In this document: positions 10,052-20,903 of the stretch, one piece after another | Layout: every line of letters begins with the position of its first letter | How positions within the stretch are numbered: the first letter of the stretch is position 1 | Assembly: GCA_025200525.1 (NCBI GenBank) | Contig: CM045761.1 | Span: 83,338,506 to 83,402,505 of the forward strand | DNA: 64,000 nt | Source of the DNA: Camellia lanceoleosa | Taxonomy: Eukaryota; Streptophyta; Magnoliopsida; Ericales; Theaceae | Direction: 5' to 3' | Notes under the pieces: generated by a model | What the model was told of the DNA's origin: nothing | The model's database searches: none | Seen by the model: only the letters and a program-made list of their open reading frames with translations | Translations under genes and position numbers: made by a program

Positions 10052-12208
10052 TGCAACCAAACAACAAACGTACACAAAACAAACTACCTTATGTATTTCA
10101 AATCAAAAAAACAATGGAAGAAGATAAGTTGAAATAGAAGATATATATATATATATTATAGTAGGATCCTTGTAGCTAAAAAGAAAATTCTTAGCATAAT
10201 TTCAAACAACTAGTTTTATATAATTATTTCAAAACCATCGTGATAAAGCTAACTCAATCTTGAAATTCACAAATAAACTATCATATCTAAATTTGAGTTA
10301 TTGTCCTTCGATGATTAAGGTCAAATCCCATGATTTGAAATCCACATCTATCCAAACGGAACCTAGGGGTTGTCAAATTTTAGCTATAGCTAAACCTCAC
10401 ACCAAATTTGCACAAAGTTTAGCAATGATAGCACAAGGTCTAGATAGCCATTGGAGAGCTCAAATTTGAGTTCCATGCTATTTTTTGAGAACAAGCCTTT
10501 CGTCATACCATTGGAGAAGCTCAAACTAAACAAAATAGTGATGTTTTGACAAATATCTGTTCATGTTATTCTCATTTCCCAGCTAAAAAAAGGGTGGAAA
10601 ATCAGCTTCCCTTTCCTTTTCTTTTACCCCACAAATCAAAGGTCCAAACACAACCTAAATGTCAAATTATGGGAGTTTCCTAAAGCCAATGACCACAAGT
10701 GACCCAAAATACTCATTAGATGAAGCAACAAGCTCAACTTCAAGAATAACATGATCAACCTTGTTCATGAATACCATATCTCTATACCAATGTTACCTGC
10801 TACACAAATCATTCATTCATGATAAATACGAAAATGACCATGGTATTCCACATGTACTAAAATTTAAGTATATCTAAGCATGAGAGCAATTTTTTCTTTA
10901 TAGTTAGGCATCCAACAAAATGTACTCTTTTATTATTCAAATTAATTAGGCAAAAACATAATTCTAGTACAATTACAGTCCATTTTCTTAAATTTATCCC
11001 ATTAAAACTCCACTCTTAGGATTTTAATTTATTACATTTGATTTATTTTAGGGGGGGGGGGGGGGGGGAGGGGTTCAAACTTGGCCACTTAGTGCAAATA
11101 ATGCAAAAGGTTAGGTTTGTTCCAATCTACCCCTCGCGATCCATTACCCATTCAACTGGGCATACTTTTTTACATTTTATTTTTTTCTCCTAAAAAAAAA
11201 ACATGTTAAGATTGCTTTGAATAACTAAATTCACTGTTTTGGAACAAAAGTGTACTATATTTCATAATACAGATTCCAAAATGTCAATCATTTCGGTATT
11301 AGTGTCTTTTGATAAAGTTGGTTTGTGTATTTTAAAAACTTTCATTATTGTTTCCTTGTCAGAAAGACATATTGAGGTGTTTGAATAATTTAAGCAAAAA
11401 ATAATAATAAAGAAATAAACATCAACATCACCCTCCTGAGCCTTCATTACAAATATCATTATGATCCTTCATCTTGTTAGTCATGAAATATTAGGCATAT
11501 CTTTCAAATTATCCACTCACTCACTCACTCACATTTACATAAAGAATGCCACTATAACTAGTGATTTTCCCTTTGATTCATCTTAATTGCATATAGGCTC
11601 AAACTCTGTTTTATTTTTTTGGCAAAACTTTTGGGCATAAAGTTGTAGCCTTTGGATTCCAAACCCACATTTATCTTGCTTTTCAACCCAAGCTTTCACC
11701 ACATTGAGCAATGTCCTATTATAGTATGGGTTTGACAGTTTACTATGACACCATTTGTGCTTCTTTTTAATTTTAATTTATTTATCTCTTGAACCCATGT
11801 AACATTCTTGGAAAACTTGATTGCAGTGCTATATTTTAGTGGCCATTTGAATTTAGTTTTTTTAACCACATGACGTGACCTAGTTTGCAAATATATAAGA
11901 GATGTATTGAATTACAATCTAATTCATGTAACATGTAATGATAAATGCAAATAAACTAGAAAAGAAAAAAAAAAAATTTATAGCATTGACACAAGTCCAT
12001 GTATTATTGAGCCTCTTATATAATTAATATTCTATAACATAACAATCTCTATTAGTCAAGAGTCTTTTAAGAAACTAACTTCATTCCTTGGTGCATAATT
12101 AATAATTTTGTTAGATAATAATTAATATGGTTTTGAAATATCTTCTTATATTATTAATTATTGCAAGAATAATGTTTCAGAGCTCGAAAATTTGCCCCCC
12201 CTAATCCC
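10052..12208. other. CACTA interior, AT-rich, no gene recognised
   Basis: The sequence includes an (AT)n run near 10140-10157, a TCAC tetranucleotide run near 11515-11530 and the G tract at 11051-11073. The ORFs at 10260, 11262 and 11696 lack any recognisable domain and are not supported as genes. Confidence 0.5.
11051..11073 (+). repeat. Long G tract
   Basis: Eighteen consecutive G residues, one A and four more G sit in otherwise AT-rich DNA. Such a run could form a G-quadruplex or could partly reflect sequencing slippage. Confidence 0.85.
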
Positions 12209-12244
12209 CCTAATGCCCAAAACGACGTCGTTTTGGGCATTAGG
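12209..12244. promoter_or_regulatory. 36-bp perfect palindrome with a GACGTC core
   Basis: The left half CCTAATGCCCAAAACGAC is followed at once by its exact reverse complement, centred between 12226 and 12227. The core ACGACGTCGT contains the ACGT element recognised by plant bZIP factors. Directly after it come a T tract and a purine-rich leader-like stretch (12300-12400), then CT-rich DNA. This is the composition of a plant promoter and 5' leader. A promoter role is inference. Confidence 0.5.
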
Positions 12245-12660
12245 CTTTTTTTTTTTTTTTTTTTTTCTCTTCCATTTTCGACATTTTCGAGCTCAAACAC
12301 ACAGGGGGAAGAGGAAGAGGGAGAGGGAGAGGGAGAAGGAGAGAGAGAAAGGGAGAGCGGAGAGGAGAGAGGAAAAAAGAGGCAAAGAGAGGGAGACACA
12401 CACACACAAATGGGCCCTCAGATTCGGCCGATCGGCCGATCGCTTTATCGATCGTCGCCGATCAGCCGTCCTTGCGATCGCCTCTGCTTCTTCTTCCCTT
12501 CTTTCTTTCTTTCTTCTCTTCTTCTTTCTTCATTTCTACCTCTGCTTCATCTCTGATTAAACGGAAAAAAAAAAAATCCAAAAACGACGAAACGGTGTCC
12601 TTTTTGGTTCGGGGGATTCAGAGGGCGTGAATTCGAGCGACGTAGCACTGCTGTTATTAC
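12245..12660 (+). other. Leader-like purine-rich then CT-rich region
   Basis: T21, then GAGGGAGAGG-type purines, then repeated GATCGGCCGATCG-like GC-rich phrases (12420-12480), then TTCTTTCTT pyrimidines. The three ORFs crossing it on both strands are low-complexity artefacts. It may be a captured promoter and first exon of a host gene, but no protein was recognised. Confidence 0.35.
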
Positions 12661-12968
12661 AATACAAATGAATAGACATATGTATTCTATAGAAATTTCT
12701 TTCCTTGTCCTTTTTATGTCATGGTTTGCATGTTTGAAATTTATATTTCATTGTTACCCATTTTTAAGAAAGGATTCTAGCTTGCAATGCCTATGGGAAA
12801 TAAACTGAGCCATTCCACTATCATGGTGGTAGAAAGCTCCGTCATACCATGCTCAACATTAAGTTTGAAGGTAGAAACTTATGCACTAAATCATCAGAAG
12901 CACATCGCAGAACTTACAGGTATGCAGAAAGGTAAGATCGTCATAAAAATGTAAATTCCCAAAGAAAT

Positions 12969-13290
12969 TTAAGAGTGCATGTAGTATACAGTGCTCCCGA
13001 GCAATATGATAAAAAAGACAGCACCCACTACCCAAAAACAGAACACGTCCAGAAGCTTATCTATGCTAAATATCGTACCTCTCTCCTTTACTAGGAAGAA
13101 ACAAGCATCTGGAAAAATGAAACTGCCAGATGCACCTCCTCTCTGATGAGCTTGCATGGCCATGCCATCAAAGATTCTTCCACTGACGTCCAAATAACAT
13201 TATCTAGAAAATTAAAATCTCAGTAAACCCTAAACCCATATATATATATATATTTCATAGATAGACGAAAATGTAAATTCATACCTCAAC
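12969..13290 (-). pseudogene. Exon-like reverse-strand segment, unknown
   Basis: On the reverse strand, GGTTGAG|GTATGA near 13286 is a plausible donor. An acceptor TTTCTAG near 13208 is followed by about 125 bases that are open in one frame (DVSGRIFDGMAMQAHQRGG), up to a good donor GGAGAG|GTACGA near 13078. The frame that is open also contains a TAA at the very start of the exon. I do not recognise the product. It may be another captured exon inside the CACTA element, or chance. Confidence 0.25.
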
Positions 13291-13386
13291 CATCTCCGCA
13301 TTTCCAGCTCGTTCGAACAACCTAGCAAGGAGAGAGAAGAAATGAGGAACTTCGAAATGAGGAACTTCGAAGGGTCTGCCGCTCGC

Positions 13387-13388
13387 CG

Positions 13389-13424
<36 letters not shown>
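13387..13424. repeat. (GA)n microsatellite
   Basis: An almost pure GA run of about 34 bases. It lies at the edge of the larger purine-rich block of the CACTA element. Confidence 0.85.
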
Positions 13425-13425
<1 letters not shown>

Positions 13426-13430
13426 GTAAG

Positions 13431-13900
13431 AAGAGATTAGGGATTTTTGAGATTGGGGATTTTGGTTCAAGAGATTAGGGATTTTGGGTTTGGGGTGGGG
13501 GGGGAACCCAAGCGGGAATGGAAAAAAGGAGGGGGGAGGAGAGGGGAAAGAGATTAGGGATTTTTGAGATTGGGGATTTTGGGTTTGGGGGTGGGAGTGG
13601 GGGGAACCCGAGCGGGAATTGAAAAGGGGGGGAGCGGGAGCGGGAGCGGGAGCGGGAATGGAAAATATATATTTTTTTTCATTACAAATGAATATTTAAA
13701 TAATAAAATGGCTCTCTTTTTTTTTCACAATGGAGGATGCCGTCGCCAAAAAAAAATATTTTTTATTAAAATAAATTTTTTTTATAGTTAATGATTTTTT
13801 TTTTAATTTAGTAAGGTTGAAAATTTATTTGTTTCATATTTATTTTAATGAATAATTTTTTTATTTTTATTTGGTAGAAGTAGGGATAATATTTTCTATT
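13431..13900. repeat. Internal duplication unit, partner at 15165-15535
   Basis: The phrase GATTAGGGATTTTTGAGATT followed by GGGGATTTTGGGTTTGGGG and then CGGGAATGG occurs here twice in tandem (13431-13540 and 13547-13650). It occurs again at 15165-15300. The following GCCGTCGCCAAAAAAA and AAAATTTATTTGTTT segments are also repeated, at 13740-13850 and 15370-15510. The right part of the CACTA element was therefore duplicated around the low-complexity block. Confidence 0.75.
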
Positions 13901-13977
13901 AAAATAAAGTTAATTTTTTGTGGTCAATGAAAAATATTTTTTTGCGATCCTTTTTTTTTTTTTTTTGTTACTAAAAA

Positions 13978-15165
13978 TCAAGAACTAATTTTTTGTGGTA
14001 GAGGATAATGAGTGGCAGTAGTGGTGAAGGTGGTGGATAAGAGGTGATAGTGGTGGTGGTAGTAATGGCGAAGGAGATTAGTGGTGAAGTTGTGGTAGTA
14101 GTAGAGGAGATAAATTAGCGGTGGTGGAGGAGAGCTAATGGTAGTAGTAGTGGTGGTAGTGGAGTGGTAGTGATGATGGTAGTAATGATAGTCGTAGAGG
14201 TAGAGTGGCAACAGTGGTAGTAGTGGTAGTAGTAGAATGGCATTTGCAGTAGTGGTGAAGATGGTAGAGGAGATGGGTGGTGAGAGAGATGAGTGAGAGA
14301 CAGATAGAGAAGAGAGATAGAGAGATAGAGAGAGACAGAGAGAGACAGAGAGACAAAGTGATGAGCAAGAGAGAGACAAAGTGGTCGCTAAATCGAGAGG
14401 GAGCTCAGTAAATAGAGAAGACGGAAGGGAGAGAGTGAGTAACACGAACATAGTGAGGGAGAGGGAGAGAGAGAGAAGGAATTCGTGGGAGAGAGAGACA
14501 AAAAGATAAAGAGATAGAGAGTGAGAGACAGAAAAAGAGACAGAGAGAGAAGAGAGATAACGAGAGAAACAGAGAGATAGAGAGAAGAGAGATGAACGAG
14601 AGAGACAGAGAGAGAGATAGAGAGAAGAGAGATGAGCGAGAGAGACATAGAGAGAAGAGAGATGAGTGAAAAAGACAGGGAGAGAAAAGAGATGAGAGAA
14701 AGAGATAGATAAGTGAGAGACACAGAGAGAAAAAGAGATAGATAGACAGAGAAAGAAGAGTGATGAGTGAGAGAGAGAAAGAGAAGAGAGAGAGGAAGAT
14801 GAAAAAATGGGTAAAAAGATATAGACAAAGAGAGAGAGAGAGAGAACAAAAAAGAGCGAAAAGAGATAAACGAGAGAGTAACAGAGAGAGATAAGCGAGA
14901 GAGATAAAGAGAAAAGAGAGAGATGAGAGAGATAGACAGAAGAGAGATGGACGAGAGACACAAAGAGAAAAAGATGAGAGAGATAGATAGAAGAGAGATG
15001 AGAAAAGAGATGAGAGAAGAGATAGATGAGTGAGAGACACACAGAGAGAAAGAGAGACAGATAGACAGACAGATAGACAGACAAAGAAGGGTGATGAGTG
15101 ACAGAGAGAAAGAGAAGAGAGAGAGAAAGATGAAAAATGGGTGAAAAGAGACAGAGAGGGGGGTA
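13978..15165. repeat. 1.2-kb strand-asymmetric low-complexity tract
   Basis: The + strand starts with GTGGTAGTAG-type triplets (13990-14260). It then becomes almost entirely purine, built from degenerate units of GAGAGACAGAGAGAGAAG and GAGAGATGAGTGAGAGA (14270-15160). The reverse strand is correspondingly CT-rich and gives a spurious 444-codon Ser/Leu-rich ORF (13978-15312), plus overlapping ORFs in the other frames. The simultaneous openness of several frames shows that composition, not coding, keeps stops away. Confidence 0.85.
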
Positions 15166-15533
15166 AGAAGAGATTAGGGATTTTTGGTTTTGGGTGGGGT
15201 GGTTTGAGATTGGGGATTTTTTGTTTGGGTTAGGGGGGTTACAGAACGGGAATGGAAAAAAAAAAAAAAAAGAGGGGGGAACATAGCGGAAATGAAAAAA
15301 AAAATCGGTCACAAATGAAATTTAAACAACAAAACGTGGTTTAACCTTTTTTTTTTTTTTTTTTGCGACGGGGGTTGCTATCGCCAAAAAAAGCTATTTT
15401 TTGTTAAAATAATTTTTTTTTTGTAGTTAATGAATTTTTTTTAAAAAAAAAAATCATTTTTTTTAGTTATAGATTGAAAATTTATTTGTTTTATTTTTAT
15501 TTTAATGAAATTTTTTTTTTAATATCAAAATGT

Positions 15534-15860
15534 CACATTTTTTTGTGACGGCAAGTTGTGCCGTCTCAAAAAGGCACATTTTTCGCGATGACAAGTTGTA
15601 CCGTCTCAAAAAGTCACATTTTTTTTGCGACAGCAAGCTATGCTGTCTAAAAAAGGCACATTTTTTGTGACGGCAAATTGTGCCGTCTCAAAAGGTCACA
15701 TTTTTTGCGACGACAAGTTGTGCCATCTCAAAAAGTCATATTTTTTGCGACGGCAAATTGTGCCGTCCCAAAAGGTCACATTTTTTGCGACGTCAAATTG
15801 TGCCGTCTCAAAAAATGACTTTTTGCGACGGCAAATGTTTCGTCGCAAAAAGTTCCGTGC
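15534..15860. repeat. Right subterminal 40-bp tandem repeats of the CACTA element
   Basis: Seven units of 40-42 bases start at 15534, 15575, 15615, 15657, 15697, 15737 and 15777. Each reads CACATTTTTTGCGACGGCAA then TTGTGCCGTCTCAAAA, so each is itself a small inverted repeat of the GCGACGGCA motif. A shorter GCGACGGCAAATG unit closes the array before the TAGTG terminus. The ORFs at 15625 and 15680 only read through it. Confidence 0.9.
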
Positions 15861-16385
15861 CATAAGCCCACTTTTCTTCTAGTGATTTCAACTCTCATAC
15901 ATAACCAAAGGTTCAAACAACATTAAGAAAAAACTTAACTTTATCTAAATACGACATCAAACAAAATTATAAACTCCTTAATAGCTAATACATAAGATAA
16001 TAAAATTTATTTGGCTTTAGTCATGGCTTCAAATAAGCCAAGGCTCTACGTTAGCGTCAACTTCATTTTCAGCTTCCATTCATTTCTCGTCAAAACCTGG
16101 CATAAAATGTCAGGGCAACAACACATATGTTATGAGCTTTGCAATACAGTAAGAAAATACAATAAACCTACCTTTCTTCTTAAGAGAAAATAACGACATT
16201 ATAAACATGATATAACAATATAATTGTAAACATAAATTATAACCATTAAAATAATTTCAACAATTTTAATAAATTAGGTAACACTCAAAATCTTACCAAA
16301 TAGATTTACCTTACCAACCAAGTCATGGCCACGGTTAATTTGAAACCCCCATTTCGTGAAATATTCAACTATTACCAACTACTAC

Positions 16386-17287
16386 CAGGCCCGATCCTGA
16401 GATTTTCGGAGCCCAAAGCCGATAATCAACTACTAAATTTTCTGGAGCCCTTCACATTTTTTTTTATTGAATGAAAAAAAAAATTAAGGTAAAGGACAAA
16501 AGATTTGTATTAAAATCACAAAAAATACTTAGCATTACATTATAACAACTAATAATTATCACTTGACCCTCGCTCTTCTTGCATTTTTAGAAGCAAATAA
16601 ATTATGTGATGTGAACTATTAAACTTAAATAAATTTTTCTTGATGATGTAAATACCAATATTATAATAGCAATTAATTGTGCAAAAGACAAGATAAATAT
16701 TTAATTAATTGAATAGGAAAAAAAAAATATTTACCTATGTTTGCGGTGCTAAGATCAAAATATTTTTTAAAATCAAAATTCAAAACAAGAGCACCACCAC
16801 TTAACAAAACACAAAACTTTTAAATTATATGATGTGAACTATTAAACTTAAATAAATTTTTCTTGATGATGTAAATACCAATATTATAATAGTAATTAAT
16901 TGTGCAAAAGACAAGATAAATATTTAATTAATTGAATAGAAAAAACAAATTTACTTATGCTTGTTGTTGCTTCGTCTGAGTTGCTGGTGTGTGGTTCGTC
17001 CTTGCTAGTGTGTGCTATCAAACAAATGTAAGGAAAGTTGGATTAAGAGATGATAGGGTTAGGAATTAGAAAAATGGGCCTTTCAGACTGTTGGGCCAGC
17101 CTTAAACTATTGCCTTTTAATGGGTCAAAAAAATTAAGTTAGTTTGGGCATTTTTTAAATTTTTTTTGGACTTAAAACACACCTAACATATTATACTAAC
17201 TTATAATAGGAGGGGGTCCCTATTTTGGGCCTATTTTGAGGGGCTCTAAGCCATGGCCTTGTGGGCCTATGGCCAGGGCCAGGCCTG
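16386..17287. mobile_element. Non-autonomous hAT-like element, about 0.9 kb
   Basis: The left end is CAGGCCCGATCCTGAG and the reverse complement of the right end is CAGGCCTGGCCCTGG. This is the CAGGGCCGG style of end seen in many plant hAT elements. The flanking 8-mers ACTACTAC and GTAACTAC share only five positions, so the target duplication is decayed. The interior is non-coding and contains a direct repeat. Confidence 0.6.
16598..16943. repeat. Direct repeat of about 120 bp inside the hAT element
   Basis: The segment starting ATTATGTGATGTGAACTATT near 16601 recurs at 16825 with only a few differences. The spacing is about 224 bases. The sequence between the copies is unrelated. Confidence 0.85.
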
Positions 17288-18731
17288 GTAACTACCAGGG
17301 ACGCTCACGTCTAGAGTTACATACTTAAGCAGTGGCATCTGTGGTCTATCCTAAGGAAACAATCTGTGAGGGGTACGTAACCTCCTTGTGTGCCACCTAC
17401 ACATCCACCTATATTCCAAAATCGAATACCGAAAATAGTTCAAATAAGTCCCATGCCATCTTAGGGTTTCACAACACAATTTACGTCACAATTCTCAAAA
17501 CCAGGGCTTGCCTTGAACAACCGGTATTAACCGCCAACCATTAATTTTGTACACTCTTTAAAACCAGGATTCACCTTGAATAACTGGTATTAACTGTCAA
17601 CTGTTAATTTCGTACATTTCATTGGTCATTTCAATTATTTTTCATAATAATCACTGATAATTACAAATTAGACCACAATCAATATTATACCATTTTAATA
17701 CAATTTTCAACAGAAAAATATTAACATATACGTTCTACAATAATCTATCAATATTTACAAATTATTATAAACAGTTAAAGCAAGTCATAGTGTGAAATAA
17801 TAATTTAAATACTAAAATAAATCACAATAACACACATGAACTACTAATTTACAAGATATAATTAAATAGATTAGCACAACAATTATTTTTAGTTCTAATA
17901 AATAATTGAATTGTAATTATTTAGACAATTCTAAAATTCATGTAATTATCTGAAATGTTAAAAAAAACATGTTATGGTCATTATTCGGAAAGAATTTCCC
18001 AATTACAAAAAATTACATGACACAGATTCGTCACATTTTCTTAAAATAATTCCACACAGAAATTTATAAGTCAAATCCATAATCTTAAAATTGAGTATGA
18101 AGCTTAGACTTCTCAAATTTCATTTTTAACTTTAAAAATACCATATTTGGTCTAACATAAGAGTTTTAATGATTTTTCAAAGATGAAGTAGAATCTATCT
18201 AAAATTTTAGATTTAGTTAAAATTTTATATAAATTCGTACAGAGCTAAAATAATTGATAACAAAATTTCTTTGTGATCTAGACATATCCTCGATAACTTT
18301 GTAGAAGAAACCATCCTAAAATTTTGAGTATAAAATTGTCTAAAAATTCATATAAAATTCTAACATATTTAAGAAACACATGATCAAACCAAATAAAATC
18401 TTCAATCATCTATTTAATGTCACAAACAAACATGCAAGCCTAAATCCAAGAATATATTATGATTTAAAAAATACTAATATTTAAATAACCTTCAAACATC
18501 TAATATACATATCACAAATTTACATGTAATTACAATCAAAATTCTATCTAAAATTTTTAGTCATTTTAGCATATAAATATAATTTGAAAGTTTGAACAAA
18601 TGAAAAGAATTAGAGGATTGAGAGGGTTGTCTTATTTAATAATGAAGTTGAAATGACGTGGTAAAATGGTATGAAAATTCTAACCTTTCTCCTTCTCCTC
18701 TTCTTCTCTCCCAACTCTAATTTTGCTATTA

Positions 18732-18785
18732 GGCTCTGTTTGGGAAGTTGAGGTTTGGGTTTTTTTTAACTAAAATAGTCACACA

Positions 18786-18817
<32 letters not shown>

Positions 18818-18991
18818 GGCTTTTTAGCCTAATAAGATAAAACATCATATCTAACCCATAATCATTACATTTTTTCTCTCACAAAAAATCAAAAAAGTCA
18901 AAAAATTTTTTCCAAATGAGACATTTTAACCCTAAGTTAAAATAACTAAAAAATCAAAAACTAAAACGTCAACTCACTTCCTAAATGAACC
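18732..18991. mobile_element. Tourist-like MITE, 260 bp
   Basis: The left end is GGCTCTGTTTGGGAAGTTGA and the reverse complement of the right end is GGTTCATTTAGGAAGTGAG. TTA flanks both sides (18729-18731 and 18992-18994). A CA microsatellite and an A run lie inside. It belongs to the same family as 23828-24063. Confidence 0.75.
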
Positions 18992-18994
18992 TTA

Positions 18995-19427
18995 AAAGAA
19001 TTATTATTATTATTATTATTTTATTTTTTAAACTTTCACTCTCTCCCATTAGTTAAGGATGGAGTCTATAATAAAACATATCCAACCCTTTACTATTGTT
19101 ATAATTGTAATTGATCTCAAATCTATCAAAGACCAAGAGCATCATCATAACCTATTTTGTAGGCTGCCAGGCAATGAAACAAGTGGTGGGGTGAGATTCA
19201 CCTCACCGGCCACCTAATGCAATTTTTTTTTTTTTTTTAGTGATAAATTTATATAATTGTGTATTCGTGTAGGTTTATGAAAAATTAATTAAATAAAATT
19301 TTCAACTAAAATATTTAATAAATGCAATTATTAAGTTGAATCTTTGTGAACAATAGTTACAAATGAAAATAATTAAATACGGAAAATTATTTATTCTTAG
19401 TAATAGTTCTTTTACTTTCTAAATTGG
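18995..19427. other. AT-rich spacer before the segmental duplication
   Basis: No gene was recognised. A (ATT)n run lies near 19001-19021 and a T run near 19220. Confidence 0.5.
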
Positions 19428-19949
19428 AATAGTTTAAAACTAATTTATACAATAATATATTTATTAAATATTCTCCAGATAAATTAATTTATTATTCATA
19501 TTTTATAATACATTTATAAGAATAATTAAATACGATTTCTCACAATATTCATCCTGTTTGGTTTACAATTTTCAAACGCAGTTTTATGAGTTTTCAATTC
19601 ATATTTTATATTTTTAATTATTTTTTAAAAATATTTTAATCATTGTTTATTTTTAATTTTTAGATTCACTTAATCTTAATACATTTAAAAAATAAAAAAT
19701 TTGTACAAAAATTTATCGAGTACAATAAAATATGAAAATGTATTGAATTTTTATTTTTTTTATTTAGTGATTTTTAAAATTTTTTTTGTACAAATATTGT
19801 GCTTTTTAAACATATTTAAATTAGACATATTTAAAAATTAAAAAATTACTAAATATATTAAAAATAAAAAAATACGAATAAAAAAATTGAATTTTCTTAA
19901 ATTGGTGATTAGTCTTGAAAGAGAAAGAAGAATCAAGTGGGTCATAAAT

Positions 19950-20118
19950 AACAATGATACATCTCTAAAAAATTAGAGCTCTAATTGAGCTCTAGTGAGG
20001 TGAAAAATCAAAAAAAAAATAAATAAAATCAAAACATCACATTAATGGTCTATACACACGTATTAGAGCTCTCAATTTTTATTTTTAGAGTTATTAGAGC
20101 TCCAAAATATTTTTGGAG
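19950..20118. mobile_element. Small hAT-type MITE, 169 bp, with empty site in copy B
   Basis: The 8-mer TCATAAAT occurs on both sides (19942-19949 and 20119-20126). Copy B has a single TCATAAAT at 39191-39198 with nothing between. The interior contains several AGAGCTCTAA motifs. The 8-bp duplication points to hAT, although the terminal repeats are not obvious. Confidence 0.8.
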
Positions 20119-20393
20119 TCATAAATTCAAAATTTTAACTTTTTTTATATATAATGTACTACCAATATTGGAAAAGGTGGACAAATGAGAAGTCATAGGC
20201 TTTGAACGTGGTTTGACTTTTTAATTATTTTAATTTTTGTAAGAGCAAAAGTAAAATGATTATAATTTTTATGTGACATTTTATCGTATTAATTTATTAG
20301 CCTACTTTGGGAGTGTTTGGCAAGTCGGGTTTGAACTATTTTTGAGCTAAAATTTACAAAAAAAAAAAAAAAAAAAAAAAGTTAAAATACTTA

Positions 20394-20903
20394 GGGTCTG
20401 TTTGGTAACCATTCCGTTTTTAGTTTTCAGTTTATATTTACAAAAATTTTAAAAACTGTCATAAAAACTTGTTTGATAATTTTTTTGGTTTATAAATGAT
20501 TGTTTCAATTTATAAATTTGAAGAAAAAACATAAACTCAAAAAATTAGTTTACGTTTTTAGTTTTCAAATTTTTTTTCAAATATTTTTTTCAAATAATTT
20601 TTTTTTTCAATTAAATTTTTTTTTTCAATTTTTTTTTTCAATTAATTTTTTCTTCCCAATTAAATTTTTTTCAATTATTTTTTTAATTAATTTTTTTCAA
20701 TTATAATGTGTGTGATCCCATTTTCATAAATAATAAAAATAAATATAAATATTTTATGCCTGAAGAAACATATTTTTTAGTTTATGTTTTTAAATATTTT
20801 GTTCAAACGATTATAATTTATGTTTTTCTAAAAATAAACAAAAATCAGTTTATAAAATTTTTGTAAACATAAACTAAAAACATAAATGTTACCAAACGTT
20901 ACC
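20394..20903. mobile_element. Tourist-like MITE, 510 bp, with empty site in copy B
   Basis: The left end is GGGTCTGTTTGGTAACC and the reverse complement of the right end is GGTAACGTTTGGTAAC. TTA flanks both sides (20391-20393 and 20904-20906). Copy B carries one TTA at 39502-39504 in the same context, so this is a real insertion made after the duplication. The interior is self-complementary and T-rich. Confidence 0.9.

Larger units (their letters stand above)
7825..15884. mobile_element. CACTA (En/Spm-type) element, 8.06 kb, non-autonomous
   Basis: The left terminus is CACTAAAAAAAAATTG and the reverse complement of the right terminus is CACTAGAAGAAAAGTGG. The immediate flanks are ATT at 7822-7824 and ATT at 15885-15887, the 3-bp target duplication expected for CACTA transposons. 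Both ends carry dense subterminal repeats of TTTTGCGACGGCA in both orientations, which is also typical of the group. No transposase domain was recognised anywhere inside, so the element would depend on transposase supplied elsewhere. Its interior holds host-gene-like exons (about 9.6-10.05 kb), a 36-bp palindrome at the edge of a purine-rich leader-like region (12.2-12.6 kb), and a duplicated and expanded low-complexity block (13.4-15.5 kb). Confidence 0.9.
7735..18720 (-). mobile_element. Old LTR sequence interrupted by CACTA and hAT insertions
   Basis: Three pieces, 7735-7824, 15885-16385 and 17288 to about 18700, look like one reverse-strand LTR split by two later insertions. The left limit TGTGACGCCCCAAATTT, read in reverse, is the GGGGCGTCACA end style of long gypsy LTRs, similar to the ends of the solo LTR at 47896-50410. 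Around 17498-17616 a unit of about 60 bases (AAAACCAGG...GGTATTAACCG) is repeated twice. The upstream limit and a target duplication were not found. The ORFs at 16011 and 17332 are not supported. Confidence 0.4.

Noticed and set aside
12154..12560. Three overlapping ORFs of 83-122 codons on both strands
   Set aside because: They come from T, GA and CT runs in a leader-like region. The peptides are simple repeats of Glu/Arg, Ser/Leu or Phe.
13978..15312. 444-codon reverse-strand ORF, Ser/Leu-rich
   Set aside because: It reads a CT-rich low-complexity tract. Several frames are open at once, there is no domain, and the composition alone explains the lack of stops.
15534..15860. Regular 40-bp repeats considered as a CRISPR array
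   Set aside because: The repeats are contiguous with no unique spacers, lie at the end of a CACTA element in plant DNA, and are the element's subterminal repeats.
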